Assembly: GCA_964425005.1 (NCBI GenBank)
Contig: CAYRKT010000003.1
Span: 1 to 57,517 of the forward strand
DNA from: CAYRKT01 sp964425005
Lineage (GTDB): Bacteria; Synergistota; Synergistia; CAYRKT01
Direction of reading: 5' to 3'
DNA: 57,517 nucleotides
This document shows positions 42,902 through 50,936 of the stretch, piece by piece. Position numbers and translations under genes: made by a program. The notes beneath the pieces were generated by a model. It saw nothing but the letters and a program-made list of their open reading frames with translations, was not told the DNA's origin and did not search any database. How positions within the stretch are numbered: the stretch's first letter is position 1; each line of letters opens with the position of its first letter.

Positions 42902-43746
42902 TCCTGCGGCGTGAGCTTGGCCTTAGCCCTCTCCAGGGTGTTCTGCAGGAGCATGGCCACAGTCATGGGACCGACTCCACCGGGCACCGGGGTGATCCAG
43001 GAGGCCTTCTTCGAGACCCCCTCGAAGTCCACGTCGCCCACTATCTTGCCGTTGGGCAGCCTGTTTATCCCCACGTCCACCACCACCGCCCCTTCCCCCA
43101 CCATTTCGGCGGTGATGAAGCCGGGCCTTCCGGTGGCCACGACCAGTATCTCGGCCCTCCTGGTGTGCTCCGCCAGGTCTCTGGTCTTGCTGTGAAGGAT
43201 CGAGACGGTGGCGTTCCTGTGGAGCATCATCAGGGCCATGGGCTTTCCCACTATCTCGCTCCTCCCCACTATCACCGCTTCCTTGCCCTCCATCTCCACC
43301 CCGTAGTGCTCCAGAAGCTTCAATATGCCCTTGGGGGTGCACGGCTCCACCGTGGGCCTTCCCTGCAGGAGCTTCCCGACGTTGTAGGGGTGAAACCCGT
43401 CCACGTCCTTGCCGGGATCGACCCTCTCCAGCACCCTCTCCCTGTCCATGTGGTGGGGCAGAGGCAGCTGCACGAGTATGCCGTCCACCTCGGGGTCCTC
43501 GTTGAGGGAGTCTATCATCTCCAGCACCTTCTCCTCGGGGGTGGAAGCGGGCAGGTGAAACCTCCTGGAGGATATCCCCACGTCCTGACAGGCCTTGACC
43601 TTGTTGGACACGTAGACCTGGGAGGCAGGGTTATCTCCCACCATTAGCACCGCGAGCACGGGCGCCCTGGGCAGACCCCTCACCTCCGCCGATATCGACT
43701 CCTTGACCAGCTCTGCCACCCTTCTTCCGTCGAGCAACTCGGCCAT
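42895..43746 (-). CDS. folD: Bifunctional methylene-THF dehydrogenase / methenyl-THF cyclohydrolase FolD
   Basis: FolD oxidises 5,10-methylene-THF and hydrolyses the methenyl form to 10-formyl-THF. ATG at 43746 with AGGGGTGAT upstream gives 283 residues, the standard length. Motifs: LMVGDNPASQVYVSNKVKAC with the catalytic Lys in the Y-x3-K pair, DGILVQLPLPHHMDRERVLE, the PCTPKGILKLLEHYG segment, and the NADP-binding GRSEIVGKPMALMMLHRNAT, ending with TPVPGGVGPMTVAMLLQNT. Confidence 0.97.
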   Translation of the reverse strand: MAELLDGRRVAELVKESISAEVRGLPRAPVLAVLMVGDNPASQVYVSNKVKACQDVGISSRRFHLPASTPEEKVLEMIDSLNEDPEVDGILVQLPLPHHMDRERVLERVDPGKDVDGFHPYNVGKLLQGRPTVEPCTPKGILKLLEHYGVEMEGKEAVIVGRSEIVGKPMALMMLHRNATVSILHSKTRDLAEHTRRAEILVVATGRPGFITAEMVGEGAVVVDVGINRLPNGKIVGDVDFEGVSKKASWITPVPGGVGPMTVAMLLQNTLERAKAKLTPQDQ

Positions 43747-43847
43747 GAGACCATCACCCCTCGAGCCCATCTCCCACTGATTCTACCAGAGACCTCTCCC
43801 AGGCGCCGAGCAGGTCGCTTCGCCCCGATGGTTGTCCGATGTCCTCG

Positions 43848-43856
43848 ATAATAGCA
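43848..43856 (-). promoter_or_regulatory. Possible extended -10 promoter of folD
   Basis: On the minus strand TGCTATTAT reads as an extended -10 (TG-C-TATTAT) about 100 bases before folD. No matching -35 was found, so this is tentative. Confidence 0.35.
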
Positions 43857-43981
43857 AGGGGAAAACTCGACTTATCTCGTTTTTAGTAAGGAGCATATGG
43901 GCAATTTTTCGTAAGATACGCACATTTAGTGGTTTTAAAATCTCCATGTCTGTGGTAAGATTTCGAAGGAGGTCGTTTCCG

Positions 43982-44845
43982 TTGGGTGTCAGGGTGGTCG
44001 TGTTTTCGGACCTGGACGCCTCTTTGCTGGGCGAGCGCGACTTCAGCTTCGAGCCCGTCCTGCCCTTCCTGCGGGAGTTGAGGTCGCTCGGGGTGGAGGT
44101 GGTCCTGGTCTCCACCAAGACGTTTGAGGAGATGTGCCTTTGGGCCGCCAGGCTTGGCCTGGAGGGGTTTCCCCTGGTGCTGGAGGGAGGGGCCGCGATC
44201 CACATCCCCGAGGGGCATCCCCTTCGTCGGGTCTGTGAGCTTGCGCCGTTTGGGGCTTTCGCGCTGGAGCTCTCGGATCTACTGGAGGAGTGGATGCCCG
44301 GGGTGCTGGGTCTGAGGGACGAGCTCGAGGCCAGGGTGCGTTTCCTCTTCGAGATGGACGTCGAGGAGTTGGCGGCCGAGACGGGCCTGCCCCTCGATCA
44401 GGCGGTTCTGGCGCGGGCTAGGCGATACACGGCGCCCTTCTCGCTGCTGGAGGAGGGGGAGCGGGAGGAGCTGTTCTTAGGCCTCCTCCCCGGGATGGGT
44501 CTTAAGGCGGAGAGGGGTGGGACGTTTTGGCACCTCAAGAGGAGCTGGGTCTCCAAGGGGAGCGCCGTCCACAGGTTGATGGAGGCCTATCGCCGGCTCC
44601 TGGGGGAAGCGGTGTTCGTGGGTGTGGGGGATAGCCCTGTGGACCTGGGCATGCTGGAGCTTTGCGACCACAGGGTGGTGGTGAGGAGGGCAGATGGGGG
44701 GTTCGCCCTCTCGGTGGAGGGGGCCGTGTACACAGAGGAACCCGCGCCCGTGGGTTGGGTGGAGGGGGTTAGGAGGGCATTGGAGGTGATCTCGGATGCC
44801 GGACTTCTTCCAGAACGGTCTGATAACGACGTTCCACTCCCTTAG
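43982..44845 (+). CDS. Glucosyl-3-phosphoglycerate (or mannosyl-3-phosphoglycerate) phosphatase, HAD family
   Basis: TTG 43982 is nine bases after AAGGAGG (43966-43972) and gives 287 residues; a longer open frame from 43832 has no such site. HAD motif I is VVVFSDLDASLLG (DLDAS, nucleophile Asp then Asp two residues later), and motif II region reads VVLVSTKTFEEM (Ser/Thr). Motif IV is FVGVGDSPVDLGMLE. The LEGGAAIHIPEG segment is typical of the mannosyl-3-phosphoglycerate phosphatase subgroup. The next gene is a glucosyl-3-phosphoglycerate synthase, overlapping by 50 bases, so the natural product of the pair is most likely glucosylglycerate, a compatible solute. Start and activity come from motif reading only. 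Confidence 0.85.
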   Translation: MGVRVVVFSDLDASLLGERDFSFEPVLPFLRELRSLGVEVVLVSTKTFEEMCLWAARLGLEGFPLVLEGGAAIHIPEGHPLRRVCELAPFGAFALELSDLLEEWMPGVLGLRDELEARVRFLFEMDVEELAAETGLPLDQAVLARARRYTAPFSLLEEGEREELFLGLLPGMGLKAERGGTFWHLKRSWVSKGSAVHRLMEAYRRLLGEAVFVGVGDSPVDLGMLELCDHRVVVRRADGGFALSVEGAVYTEEPAPVGWVEGVRRALEVISDAGLLPERSDNDVPLP

Positions 44846-45995
44846 ACCCGACAACGATCAGCAGCTGGAGAAGGCGCTGGCCTCGAGGAGGAAGAGCAAG
44901 CCCGTGGCCCTGGTCCTGCCGGCTTTGCTGTCGGACTTCGAGAGCGAGGCCATGGACGGCATACTCAACGCCCTCTCGGGGACGAAGGCCTTCAGGAGGG
45001 TGGTGGTGGTCCTGGGAGGGGCCGACGAGGGGTCCTACAGAAGGGCCAGGGAGGACCTATCCAGGCGCGGCCTATCGGTCGACTTGCTTTGGCTCGACAG
45101 TCCGAGGATGCAGGAGATCGTTTCGGCTATGGAGAGGGAGTTTTGGCCCTTTAACAGGGGGAAGGGGCTCGCCATATGGCTCGCCACCGGATACGTGCTC
45201 ATGAAGGGGGACTGTCGCGTCCTGTGCTACCACGACTGCGACATAGTCAACTACTCGGTCTACATGCCGATCAGGCTGTCTTTCCCCGTGGCGGACCTCT
45301 CCATGGGGTACAGCTTCGCCAAGGGCTACTACTGCAGGTTCTCCGACAGGCTGTACGGCAGGGTCACCAGGCTCTTCATGTTGCCCCTCATAAGGGCCCT
45401 CTTCAGGATGCTCGGGCGTACGGACTACCTGGTCTACCTGGACAGCTTCAGGTACATCCTCTCAGGGGAGTTCGCCATCAGCGACGACTTGGCCTGGAGG
45501 ATAAACTTCCCCAGCGACTGGGGTCTCGAGGTGGGTATCCTGAGCGAGGTCTACCGTAGCTCCACCCTGGACTCCATATGCCAGGTGGAGATAGCCGACA
45601 GATACGAGCACAAGCACCGGGAGTTCACCCCCGGCGATATGTCGAAGGGGATAAACAAGATGGCCGTCGACATAGCCAGAACCCTTTTCAGGCAGCTCGC
45701 CAGCGACGGCGTGGTCTTCTCGGATGGGTTCTTCAACACCCTGATGCTCTGCTACCTCAGGGAGGGACACATGTCGGTGAAGAAGTACCAGGACGAGAGC
45801 GTGTTCAACGGGCTAGCCTTCGACAGGCACCTGGAGGCGCTGGAGGTGGAGAACTTCTGCCATTGCCTGGCCCACGCCTCCAGGGAGGTGAGCGCTGACC
45901 TCATGTCATCGCAGCCCCTCCCCAGGTGGATAAGGGTGCTCTCGGCCATGCCGGAGCTGGCCGGGGAGCTGGTGCAGATGGTGGATGGGGACTAG
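44796..45995 (+). CDS. gpgS: Glucosyl-3-phosphoglycerate synthase (GT81-like)
   Basis: 399 residues from ATG 44796, preceded by GGAGGTGAT inside the previous gene. GpgS transfers glucose from NDP-glucose to 3-phosphoglycerate. It has a GT-A fold: VALVLPALLSDFESEAMDGI at the start of the nucleotide-binding domain, the NRGKGLAIWLATGYVLMKGD segment, and the metal-binding DxD in VLCYHDCDIVNYSVYMP. Acceptor-region residues occur in EFAISDDLAWRINFPSDWGL and the DRYEHKHREF segment. With the phosphatase upstream it forms the two-step pathway known from Persephonella and Methanococcoides. Its 3' end overlaps the convergent gene by four bases. Confidence 0.9.
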   Translation: MPDFFQNGLITTFHSLRPDNDQQLEKALASRRKSKPVALVLPALLSDFESEAMDGILNALSGTKAFRRVVVVLGGADEGSYRRAREDLSRRGLSVDLLWLDSPRMQEIVSAMEREFWPFNRGKGLAIWLATGYVLMKGDCRVLCYHDCDIVNYSVYMPIRLSFPVADLSMGYSFAKGYYCRFSDRLYGRVTRLFMLPLIRALFRMLGRTDYLVYLDSFRYILSGEFAISDDLAWRINFPSDWGLEVGILSEVYRSSTLDSICQVEIADRYEHKHREFTPGDMSKGINKMAVDIARTLFRQLASDGVVFSDGFFNTLMLCYLREGHMSVKKYQDESVFNGLAFDRHLEALEVENFCHCLAHASREVSADLMSSQPLPRWIRVLSAMPELAGELVQMVDGD

Positions 45996-46468
45996 CTCCG
46001 GTGGGGGAGGAAGATCCTGAAGGGGCTTTGGGCGTCCTGGACCCTTCTCATCCCGGCGTCCAGCACCTCCTGGACGATCAGCTCCACGGTGATCAGCGCG
46101 GGGTTTCCCCCCTCCACGGCGTGGCCGGCCCACACCTCTTTGCCCCTGGAGGCGCAGCAGTGCAGGTGCGCCTCCAACCCTTCTCCTTCGCCCTGGCCCA
46201 CCACCCCGCTGACCGAGATGAGCTCCAGAGGTCCCTCCACGACCGCTGGAGGGGAGTAGGAGACGCCGCAGGGGGAAGAGGGGTCCAGGGCGGCGCTGAC
46301 GAAGGAGAAACGCCTTAGGCTTCCCAGGCCCGTCAGGACCACAGCGCAGCGCAAGCCCATCTCACCGCAGGCCTCCAGCAAACCCTCCACCAGGTCGCGG
46401 CCCGGCGACAGCCTCAGCAGGATCACCCTCCCCGCCCGTCCAGCGGCCACCGAATCCAACAGGACCAC
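45992..46468 (-). CDS. PPC (DUF296) domain protein
   Basis: 158 residues from GTG. The plants-and-prokaryotes-conserved fold is recognised by RVILLRLSPGRDLVEGLLEA, CAVVLTGLGSLRRFSFVSAA, ELISVSGVVG and the metal-type HLHCCASRGKEVWAGHAVEG with HxHxC spacing. Bacterial members are small trimeric cytoplasmic proteins of unclear function, sometimes linked to gene control. The start codon directly follows the stop of the GntR-family gene, so the two are translated from one message; it may modulate the same catabolic locus. Confidence 0.85.
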   Translation of the reverse strand: MVLLDSVAAGRAGRVILLRLSPGRDLVEGLLEACGEMGLRCAVVLTGLGSLRRFSFVSAALDPSSPCGVSYSPPAVVEGPLELISVSGVVGQGEGEGLEAHLHCCASRGKEVWAGHAVEGGNPALITVELIVQEVLDAGMRRVQDAQSPFRIFLPHRS

Positions 46469-47218
46469 CTATCCCTTCAGCCCCAAGCGGGCCATGAGCC
46501 TGACCTGCTCCTCCTCCTGGAGCTCCACGAGCTTGAGGGTGGCCCCCTCCAGGTGCTCCCTGGCCGTCCTCTCCGCCAGCTCCTCGTCCCTCTCCTCTAT
46601 GGCCCTGGCTATGGCCCTGTGTTGCTCGAGGAGCCTTTCGGCCCAGTTCTCCTCCTTCAAGGAGAGCAGCTTGGATCTCATGGATATCATGTACTGGTTC
46701 ATGAGGCTGGACAACCCCTCGTATATCCTGGATATCACCGGGTTGTGGGCAGCCTCCACCACGACGGTGTGGAAGAGGGAGTCCCATTCGGCCCCCACTA
46801 TGCCCTCCCTGTGGACGTACTCCAGGTGGGCTATGCAGGTCCTGATCTTATCGAGGTCGCGTTCGTCCCTGCGGCGAGCCGCGAGCCTCGAGGCGGGCAC
46901 CTCCACTATCATCCGCATCTCCATCAGGTGCACGGTGATGTCCCCGGGCCAGACCGACATGAGCCGAAGGTTTCGCTGCAGGTCGTCGAGCTCCGTCTCC
47001 CTGAGGAATATCCCCTCCCTCGGCTTGACCTCCAGCACCCCTAAGGCCTCCAGGGCCGAGAGCGCCTCCCTCAGGATGTTCCTGCTCACCCCCAACCCCT
47101 CGGCCAGCTCCCGCTGGCTGGGCAAGCGCCTTCTCCCCATCCTGGAGAGCTCCTCCAACGTCGACAGCAGAGCCCTGATCGCGTAGACCCTCTTGGTGGA
47201 GACGTCCTCTCCTCCCAC
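46469..47218 (-). CDS. GntR/FadR-subfamily transcriptional regulator (FCD domain)
   Basis: 249 residues from GTG 47218; GTG 47230 lies within the ribosome binding site AAGGAGGTGATC. The N-terminal winged helix-turn-helix reads RRRLPSQRELAEGLGVSRNI then LREALSALEALGVLEVKP. The C-terminal FCD all-helical domain has the metal-binding pattern with Asp/His residues in WDSLFHTVVVEAAHNPVISR and LLEQHRAIARAI. FadR-type regulators (PdhR, LldR) sense small organic acids and bind TGGTnnnACCA. A site of exactly that form lies in the divergent leader at 47298-47308. It most likely represses the dehydrogenase/TRAP operon until its substrate is present. Confidence 0.92.
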   Translation of the reverse strand: MGGEDVSTKRVYAIRALLSTLEELSRMGRRRLPSQRELAEGLGVSRNILREALSALEALGVLEVKPREGIFLRETELDDLQRNLRLMSVWPGDITVHLMEMRMIVEVPASRLAARRRDERDLDKIRTCIAHLEYVHREGIVGAEWDSLFHTVVVEAAHNPVISRIYEGLSSLMNQYMISMRSKLLSLKEENWAERLLEQHRAIARAIEERDEELAERTAREHLEGATLKLVELQEEEQVRLMARLGLKG

Positions 47219-47242
47219 CCCGAAGATCACCTCCTTTCGTCC

Positions 47243-47272
47243 TTGCGACCCCGTTTCATCTTATGCTATCAT
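47243..47272 (+). promoter_or_regulatory. Promoter of the 2-oxoacid dehydrogenase/TRAP operon
   Basis: TTGCGA at 47243-47248 and TATCAT at 47267-47272 are separated by 18 bases. TGC just before the -10 makes it an extended -10. It lies between the divergent GntR gene and the E1alpha gene. Confidence 0.6.
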
Positions 47273-47296
47273 GAAAACAAGCTTTGTGGTAGTATT

Positions 47297-48307
47297 TTGG
47301 TTCAACCAGGAGGTGGTGTTCCCCATGGGGTAGGTGGTGTCGAGCTAGGCCTTTACAGGACTATGGTCAGGATCAGGGCTTTTGAGACCACCGCTGAGAG
47401 GCTTTTCCTGTCGGGGAAGCTCCCAGGTTTCATTCACCTCTACATAGGCGAGGAGGCGGTCGCCTCGGGTGTCTGCGCGCACCTCAGGGACGACGACTTC
47501 ATCACCAGCACCCATCGCGGGCACGGCCACATGATAGCCAAGGGCGCCGACATGAAGGGGATGATGGCCGAGCTCTTCGGCAAGAGGACCGGCTGCTGCA
47601 AGGGAAAGGGAGGCTCCATGCACATCATGGACTTCAGGATAGGGGTGCTGGGGGCGAACGGCGAGGTGGGAGGAGGGCTGCCCATAGCCTGCGGCTCGGC
47701 CATGGCCACGAAGATGATCCTCAAGACGGACCAGGTCACGGTCTGCTTCTTCGGGGACGGGGCCAGCAACAGGGGGTCTTTCCACGAGGCCTTGAACTGG
47801 GCTTCGGTCTATCGTCTGCCGGTGGTCTTCGTGGTGGAGAACAACTGCTTCGCCTCCACCGCCTGCACCCATGAGACCACCTCCGTGGCTGACATAGCCA
47901 TAAGGGCCTCGGGCTACAGCATGGAGGGGGTGACGGTGGACGGCAACGACGTGATGGCGGTCTACGAGGCCGCGGGCAGGGCCGTCGGCAAGGCGAGGGC
48001 CGGCGAAGGGCCCACCTTGATCGAGTGCAAGACCTACAGGATCAAGGGGCACTTCGTGGGCGATCCGGAGCTATACAGGAACAAGGAGGAGGTGGCCCTC
48101 TTCTGGGAGAAGGAGCCCATAGGGAGGTTCGAGAGGTACCTCCTCTCCAGGGGGCTGGCCGACGAGGGCACCCTGTCCCGGATCAAGGCGGAGGCCCAGG
48201 CCGAGGTGGACGAGGCCGTCCGTTTCGCCGAGGAGAGCCCCCTTCCCGACCCCAAGGAGGCCTTCGAGGACCTCTTCGTGGACGACTCCGGCTACGACTA
48301 CGTCTAG
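47297..48307 (+). CDS. Acetoin/2-oxoacid dehydrogenase E1 component, alpha subunit
   Basis: Thiamine-diphosphate-dependent E1alpha. ThDP motif: VCFFGDGASNRGSFHEALNW with VVFVVENNCFAS, the standard GDG...NN pattern. The N-terminal portion LYRTMVRIRAFETTAERLF, FIHLYIGEEAVASGVCAHL and ITSTHRGHGHMIAKGADM matches AcoA-type proteins. The start is unclear: TTG 47297 (336 residues) has no ribosome binding site and overlaps the operator, while the next in-frame start, ATG 47363, would cut into conserved sequence. An ATG at 47325, well placed after GGAGG, is one frame off and hits a stop. Followed at 13 bases by E1beta. Confidence 0.88.
   Translation: MVQPGGGVPHGVGGVELGLYRTMVRIRAFETTAERLFLSGKLPGFIHLYIGEEAVASGVCAHLRDDDFITSTHRGHGHMIAKGADMKGMMAELFGKRTGCCKGKGGSMHIMDFRIGVLGANGEVGGGLPIACGSAMATKMILKTDQVTVCFFGDGASNRGSFHEALNWASVYRLPVVFVVENNCFASTACTHETTSVADIAIRASGYSMEGVTVDGNDVMAVYEAAGRAVGKARAGEGPTLIECKTYRIKGHFVGDPELYRNKEEVALFWEKEPIGRFERYLLSRGLADEGTLSRIKAEAQAEVDEAVRFAEESPLPDPKEAFEDLFVDDSGYDYV
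47298..47308 (+). promoter_or_regulatory. FadR/PdhR-type operator TGGT-N3-ACCA
   Basis: TGGTTCAACCA is a perfect TGGT-N3-ACCA palindrome, the consensus half-sites for FadR-subfamily GntR regulators. It lies about 20 bases after the predicted transcription start and next to a GGAGG sequence, where a bound repressor would block elongation or translation. Confidence 0.65.
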
Positions 48308-48319
48308 GGGGTGTGAGCT

Positions 48320-49294
48320 GTGGCTGTAAGGGAGATAACCTACTCTCAGGCCATATGCGAGTCGGTGTACAGGGCCATGGAGAGGGACGAGCGGGTCTTC
48401 ACCTATGGGGAGGACATAGCCAAGCAGGGCGGCATATTCGGCGCCTACAAGTGCCTCATCGGCAAGTTCCCCGGCAGGGTGATAGATACCCCCATATCCG
48501 AGGAGGTCATATACGGGGCCGCCGTGGGAGCAGCCCTGGCCGGCACCAGGCCCGTGGTGGAGTATCACTTCGCCGACTTCCTCTTCACCGGGATGGGGGC
48601 CGTGGTGAACCAGATCATGAAGATCCGCTACATGGCGGGCGGGCAGGGTAAGCTCCCCATAGTGCTCAGGGGGCCCTGCGGCATATTCAACTGCGCCGCC
48701 GCCCAGCACTCCCAGGACCCGGAGACCCTCTTCGTCCACATACCCGGCATAAAGGTGGTCATGCCCGCCACGCCCTACGACGCCAAGGGGCTCATGGCCA
48801 CCGCCCTCAAGTCCGACGATCCGGTGATAGTCTTCGAGCACAGGAGGCTCTACGCCCGCAAGGGGGAGGTCCCCGAGGAGGACTACGAGATACCCTTCGG
48901 CAAGGCCGACGTCAAGAGGGTCGGCAGGGACGTGACCGTGGTCACCGCGGGGGTCACCCTGTGGGACGTCCTGGAGGCCGCAGATGACCTGTCTAAAGAG
49001 GGCGTGGAGTTAGAGGTGATAGACCTGAGGAGCCTGGTGCCCTGGGACAGGGACGCGGTGGCCCAGTCGGTCAAGAAGACGGGGAGGCTCTTGGTGGTCC
49101 ACGAGGCCTGGAAGAGGGCCGGGTGGGGAGCGGAGGTGGCGGCCACGATCCAGGAGATCTGCTTCGACTACCTGGACGCGCCGATACTTCGGGTGTGCGG
49201 CGCAAACGTGCCAGCTCCCTTCTCGCCCGTGCTGGAGAAGGAGGTGGTGGTGAACAAGGAGAGGATAAAGGCGGCGGTGAGGAGGTTGCTCTAG
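48320..49294 (+). CDS. Acetoin/2-oxoacid dehydrogenase E1 component, beta subunit
   Basis: 324 residues from GTG. E1beta pairs with E1alpha to form the decarboxylating ThDP enzyme. Family motifs: REITYSQAICESVYRAMERD, FTYGEDIAKQGGIFGAYKCL, VIDTPISEEVIYGAAVGAAL, and the C-terminal transketolase-like VIDLRSLVPWDRDAVAQSVK and LLVVHEAWKRAGWGAEVAAT. The length is normal. E1beta proteins of pyruvate, acetoin and branched-chain systems are close relatives, so the exact substrate cannot be fixed. Confidence 0.93.
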   Translation: MAVREITYSQAICESVYRAMERDERVFTYGEDIAKQGGIFGAYKCLIGKFPGRVIDTPISEEVIYGAAVGAALAGTRPVVEYHFADFLFTGMGAVVNQIMKIRYMAGGQGKLPIVLRGPCGIFNCAAAQHSQDPETLFVHIPGIKVVMPATPYDAKGLMATALKSDDPVIVFEHRRLYARKGEVPEEDYEIPFGKADVKRVGRDVTVVTAGVTLWDVLEAADDLSKEGVELEVIDLRSLVPWDRDAVAQSVKKTGRLLVVHEAWKRAGWGAEVAATIQEICFDYLDAPILRVCGANVPAPFSPVLEKEVVVNKERIKAAVRRLL

Positions 49295-49330
49295 GGCGTT
49301 AGGGCAAAACATCGCTAGGGGGGATCTGTC

Positions 49331-50407
49331 GTGAGGAGGTTTTGGGCCTGGACGTTGGTTTTAGCGGTCGTTCTGGGGATGGGGGCTGGGTCCTGGGCTT
49401 CCCAGCTGAAGGACGAGTACAAGCTCAGCGTGGTCACGGCGCCCACCAGCGCCTGGGGGATGGGGGCGGCCAGGTTCGCCGAGCTGGTGAAGGAGAGGAC
49501 CGGCGGCAAGGTGAACATAAAGGTCTACTGGTCTGGTCAGCTCTTCGCCGGCAAGCAGACCAACGAGTTCCTGCTGGTCAGGCAGGGGGTGGCCGACTTC
49601 TCCCTGTCCTCCACCATAAACTGGTCGCCCCAGATCAAGGAGCTCAACCTCTTCGCCCTGCCGTGGTTCATCTCCAGCAAGCCCAGGATGTACGAGGCGC
49701 TGGACGCCATCACCGACGGCAAGGCTGGGGCTCAGATCAAGAAGATAGTGGAGGAGCTTGGCGTGAGCATCCTGGGTTGGGGCGAGAACGGCTTCAGGGA
49801 GCTCACCAACAGGGTTAGGCCCATAAGGACCCCGGAGGACATGGCGGGGCTTAAGCTCAGGGTGGTGGGAAGCCCCATATTCCTGGACACCTTCAAGGCC
49901 CTGGGCGCTAACCCCATAAACATGAACTGGGGCGAGGCCATCACCGCCTTCCAGCAGGGCGTGGTGGACGGACAGGAGAACCCCATCAACTCCGTCATAA
50001 TACCCTACAAGATATACGAGTTCCACAAGTTCCTCACCGACTGGCACTACGTGGTCGACCCCCTGATGCTCGCTGTCAACCAGAAGGTTTGGCAGAGCTT
50101 CGACGCGGCCACCCAGATAGCCATAAGGGAGGCTGCCATGATGGCCTGTGCCTACCAGAAGGCCCTCTCCAGGGTGGGTCTGGACGGCGGCCAGTCCCTG
50201 GAGTACCTGAGGCAGCACAACGCCGTGCCGGAGATCACCGAGCCCTACAAGTTCCTCGAGAGCAAGGGGATGACCATCGTGAAGCTGTCCCCCGAGGAGA
50301 TAGCCAAGTTCGCCCAGGCCACGAAGGGGGTCTTCGACTCCTGGGCCGAGAAGATCGGGCGCGACCTGGTGAAGCTCGCCGAGGAGGACATGGCTAAGGC
50401 CCAGTAG
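49331..50407 (+). CDS. dctP: TRAP transporter solute-binding protein (DctP family)
   Basis: 358 residues from GTG with a signal peptide (FWAWTLVLAVVLGMGAGSWA, cleavage after Ala about residue 24). DctP-family features: SAWGMGAARFAELVKERTGG, VYWSGQLFAGKQTNEFLLVR, the substrate-carboxylate-binding region LTNRVRPIRTPEDMAGLKLR with the conserved Arg, and NPINMNWGEAITAFQQGVVDG. It is a periplasmic receptor, delivering an organic acid to the Q/M membrane subunits. It sits inside the dehydrogenase operon, so its ligand is probably the oxidised substrate (2-oxo acid or acetoin-like). A hairpin separates it from dctQ. Confidence 0.94.
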   Translation: MRRFWAWTLVLAVVLGMGAGSWASQLKDEYKLSVVTAPTSAWGMGAARFAELVKERTGGKVNIKVYWSGQLFAGKQTNEFLLVRQGVADFSLSSTINWSPQIKELNLFALPWFISSKPRMYEALDAITDGKAGAQIKKIVEELGVSILGWGENGFRELTNRVRPIRTPEDMAGLKLRVVGSPIFLDTFKALGANPINMNWGEAITAFQQGVVDGQENPINSVIIPYKIYEFHKFLTDWHYVVDPLMLAVNQKVWQSFDAATQIAIREAAMMACAYQKALSRVGLDGGQSLEYLRQHNAVPEITEPYKFLESKGMTIVKLSPEEIAKFAQATKGVFDSWAEKIGRDLVKLAEEDMAKAQ

Positions 50408-50420
50408 GGCTTCTTTCGGG

Positions 50421-50452
50421 GCTGTGGGGGTGCCGAAAGGCACCCCCACAGC
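50421..50452 (+). promoter_or_regulatory. 14-bp GAAA-tetraloop hairpin between dctP and dctQ
   Basis: GCTGTGGGGGTGCC (50421-50434) pairs perfectly with GGCACCCCCACAGC (50439-50452) around a GAAA tetraloop. There is no T-run. This is the expected form of an mRNA-stabilising or partial attenuating stem that lets the binding protein be made in excess over the membrane subunits. Confidence 0.8.
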
Positions 50453-50470
50453 TTGGGAGGTGAGGCGCTC

Positions 50471-50929
50471 TTGGGCAAGATCCTGGACAAGGTCGAGGAA
50501 TGGGCTGCTTCCGTCCTGCTGATGGTGATGGTCACGGTCGCCTTCGCGAACGTGGTCACCCGCTACTTTATAAAGCTTCCCCTGGCCTTCACCGAGGAGC
50601 TGGAGGTCAACCTCTTCGTCTGGCTGGTCCTGCTGGGTACGTCCATAGCCTTCAGGAGGGGAAGCCACCTGAACATGAGCTTTCTGGTGGACCTCATGCC
50701 TGGGCCCCTCAAGGGCCTTTTCCACGCCGTGGGGTTCGCCCTGACCGTGATCTTCTTCGTGGTCCTGGGCTATCTGGGCTACCTGGAGGTCGTCGACGAG
50801 ATCGCCCTGGGTGTAACCACCGAGTCGCTGGACATACCGGTCTGGTACTACACCATAAGCATGCCCCTGCTGTCGGTCCTGGTCCTCCTCAGGGTGATAG
50901 GCCGCTTCCTCTCCAGGGGAAGGCTCTAG
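50471..50929 (+). CDS. dctQ: TRAP transporter small membrane subunit (DctQ family)
   Basis: TTG 50471 after GGAGG (50456-50460) gives 152 residues; the earlier TTG 50453 directly abuts the hairpin and lacks a ribosome binding site. Four TM segments (ASVLLMVMVTVAFANVVTRY; LFVWLVLLGTSIAFRRGSHL; GLFHAVGFALTVIFFVVLGY; the last near VWYYTISMPLLSVLVLLRVI). The sequence FTEELEVNLFVWLVLLGTSI with FRRGSHLNM is the family signature. It bridges the receptor and the DctM channel. Confidence 0.92.
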   Translation: MGKILDKVEEWAASVLLMVMVTVAFANVVTRYFIKLPLAFTEELEVNLFVWLVLLGTSIAFRRGSHLNMSFLVDLMPGPLKGLFHAVGFALTVIFFVVLGYLGYLEVVDEIALGVTTESLDIPVWYYTISMPLLSVLVLLRVIGRFLSRGRL

Positions 50930-50936
50930 GGGGGTG

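Noticed and set aside
43953..43961. TG-G-TAAGAT as the promoter of the phosphatase/gpgS pair
   Set aside because: Transcription would begin about 43968, inside the AAGGAGG ribosome binding site at 43966-43972, leaving no usable leader.
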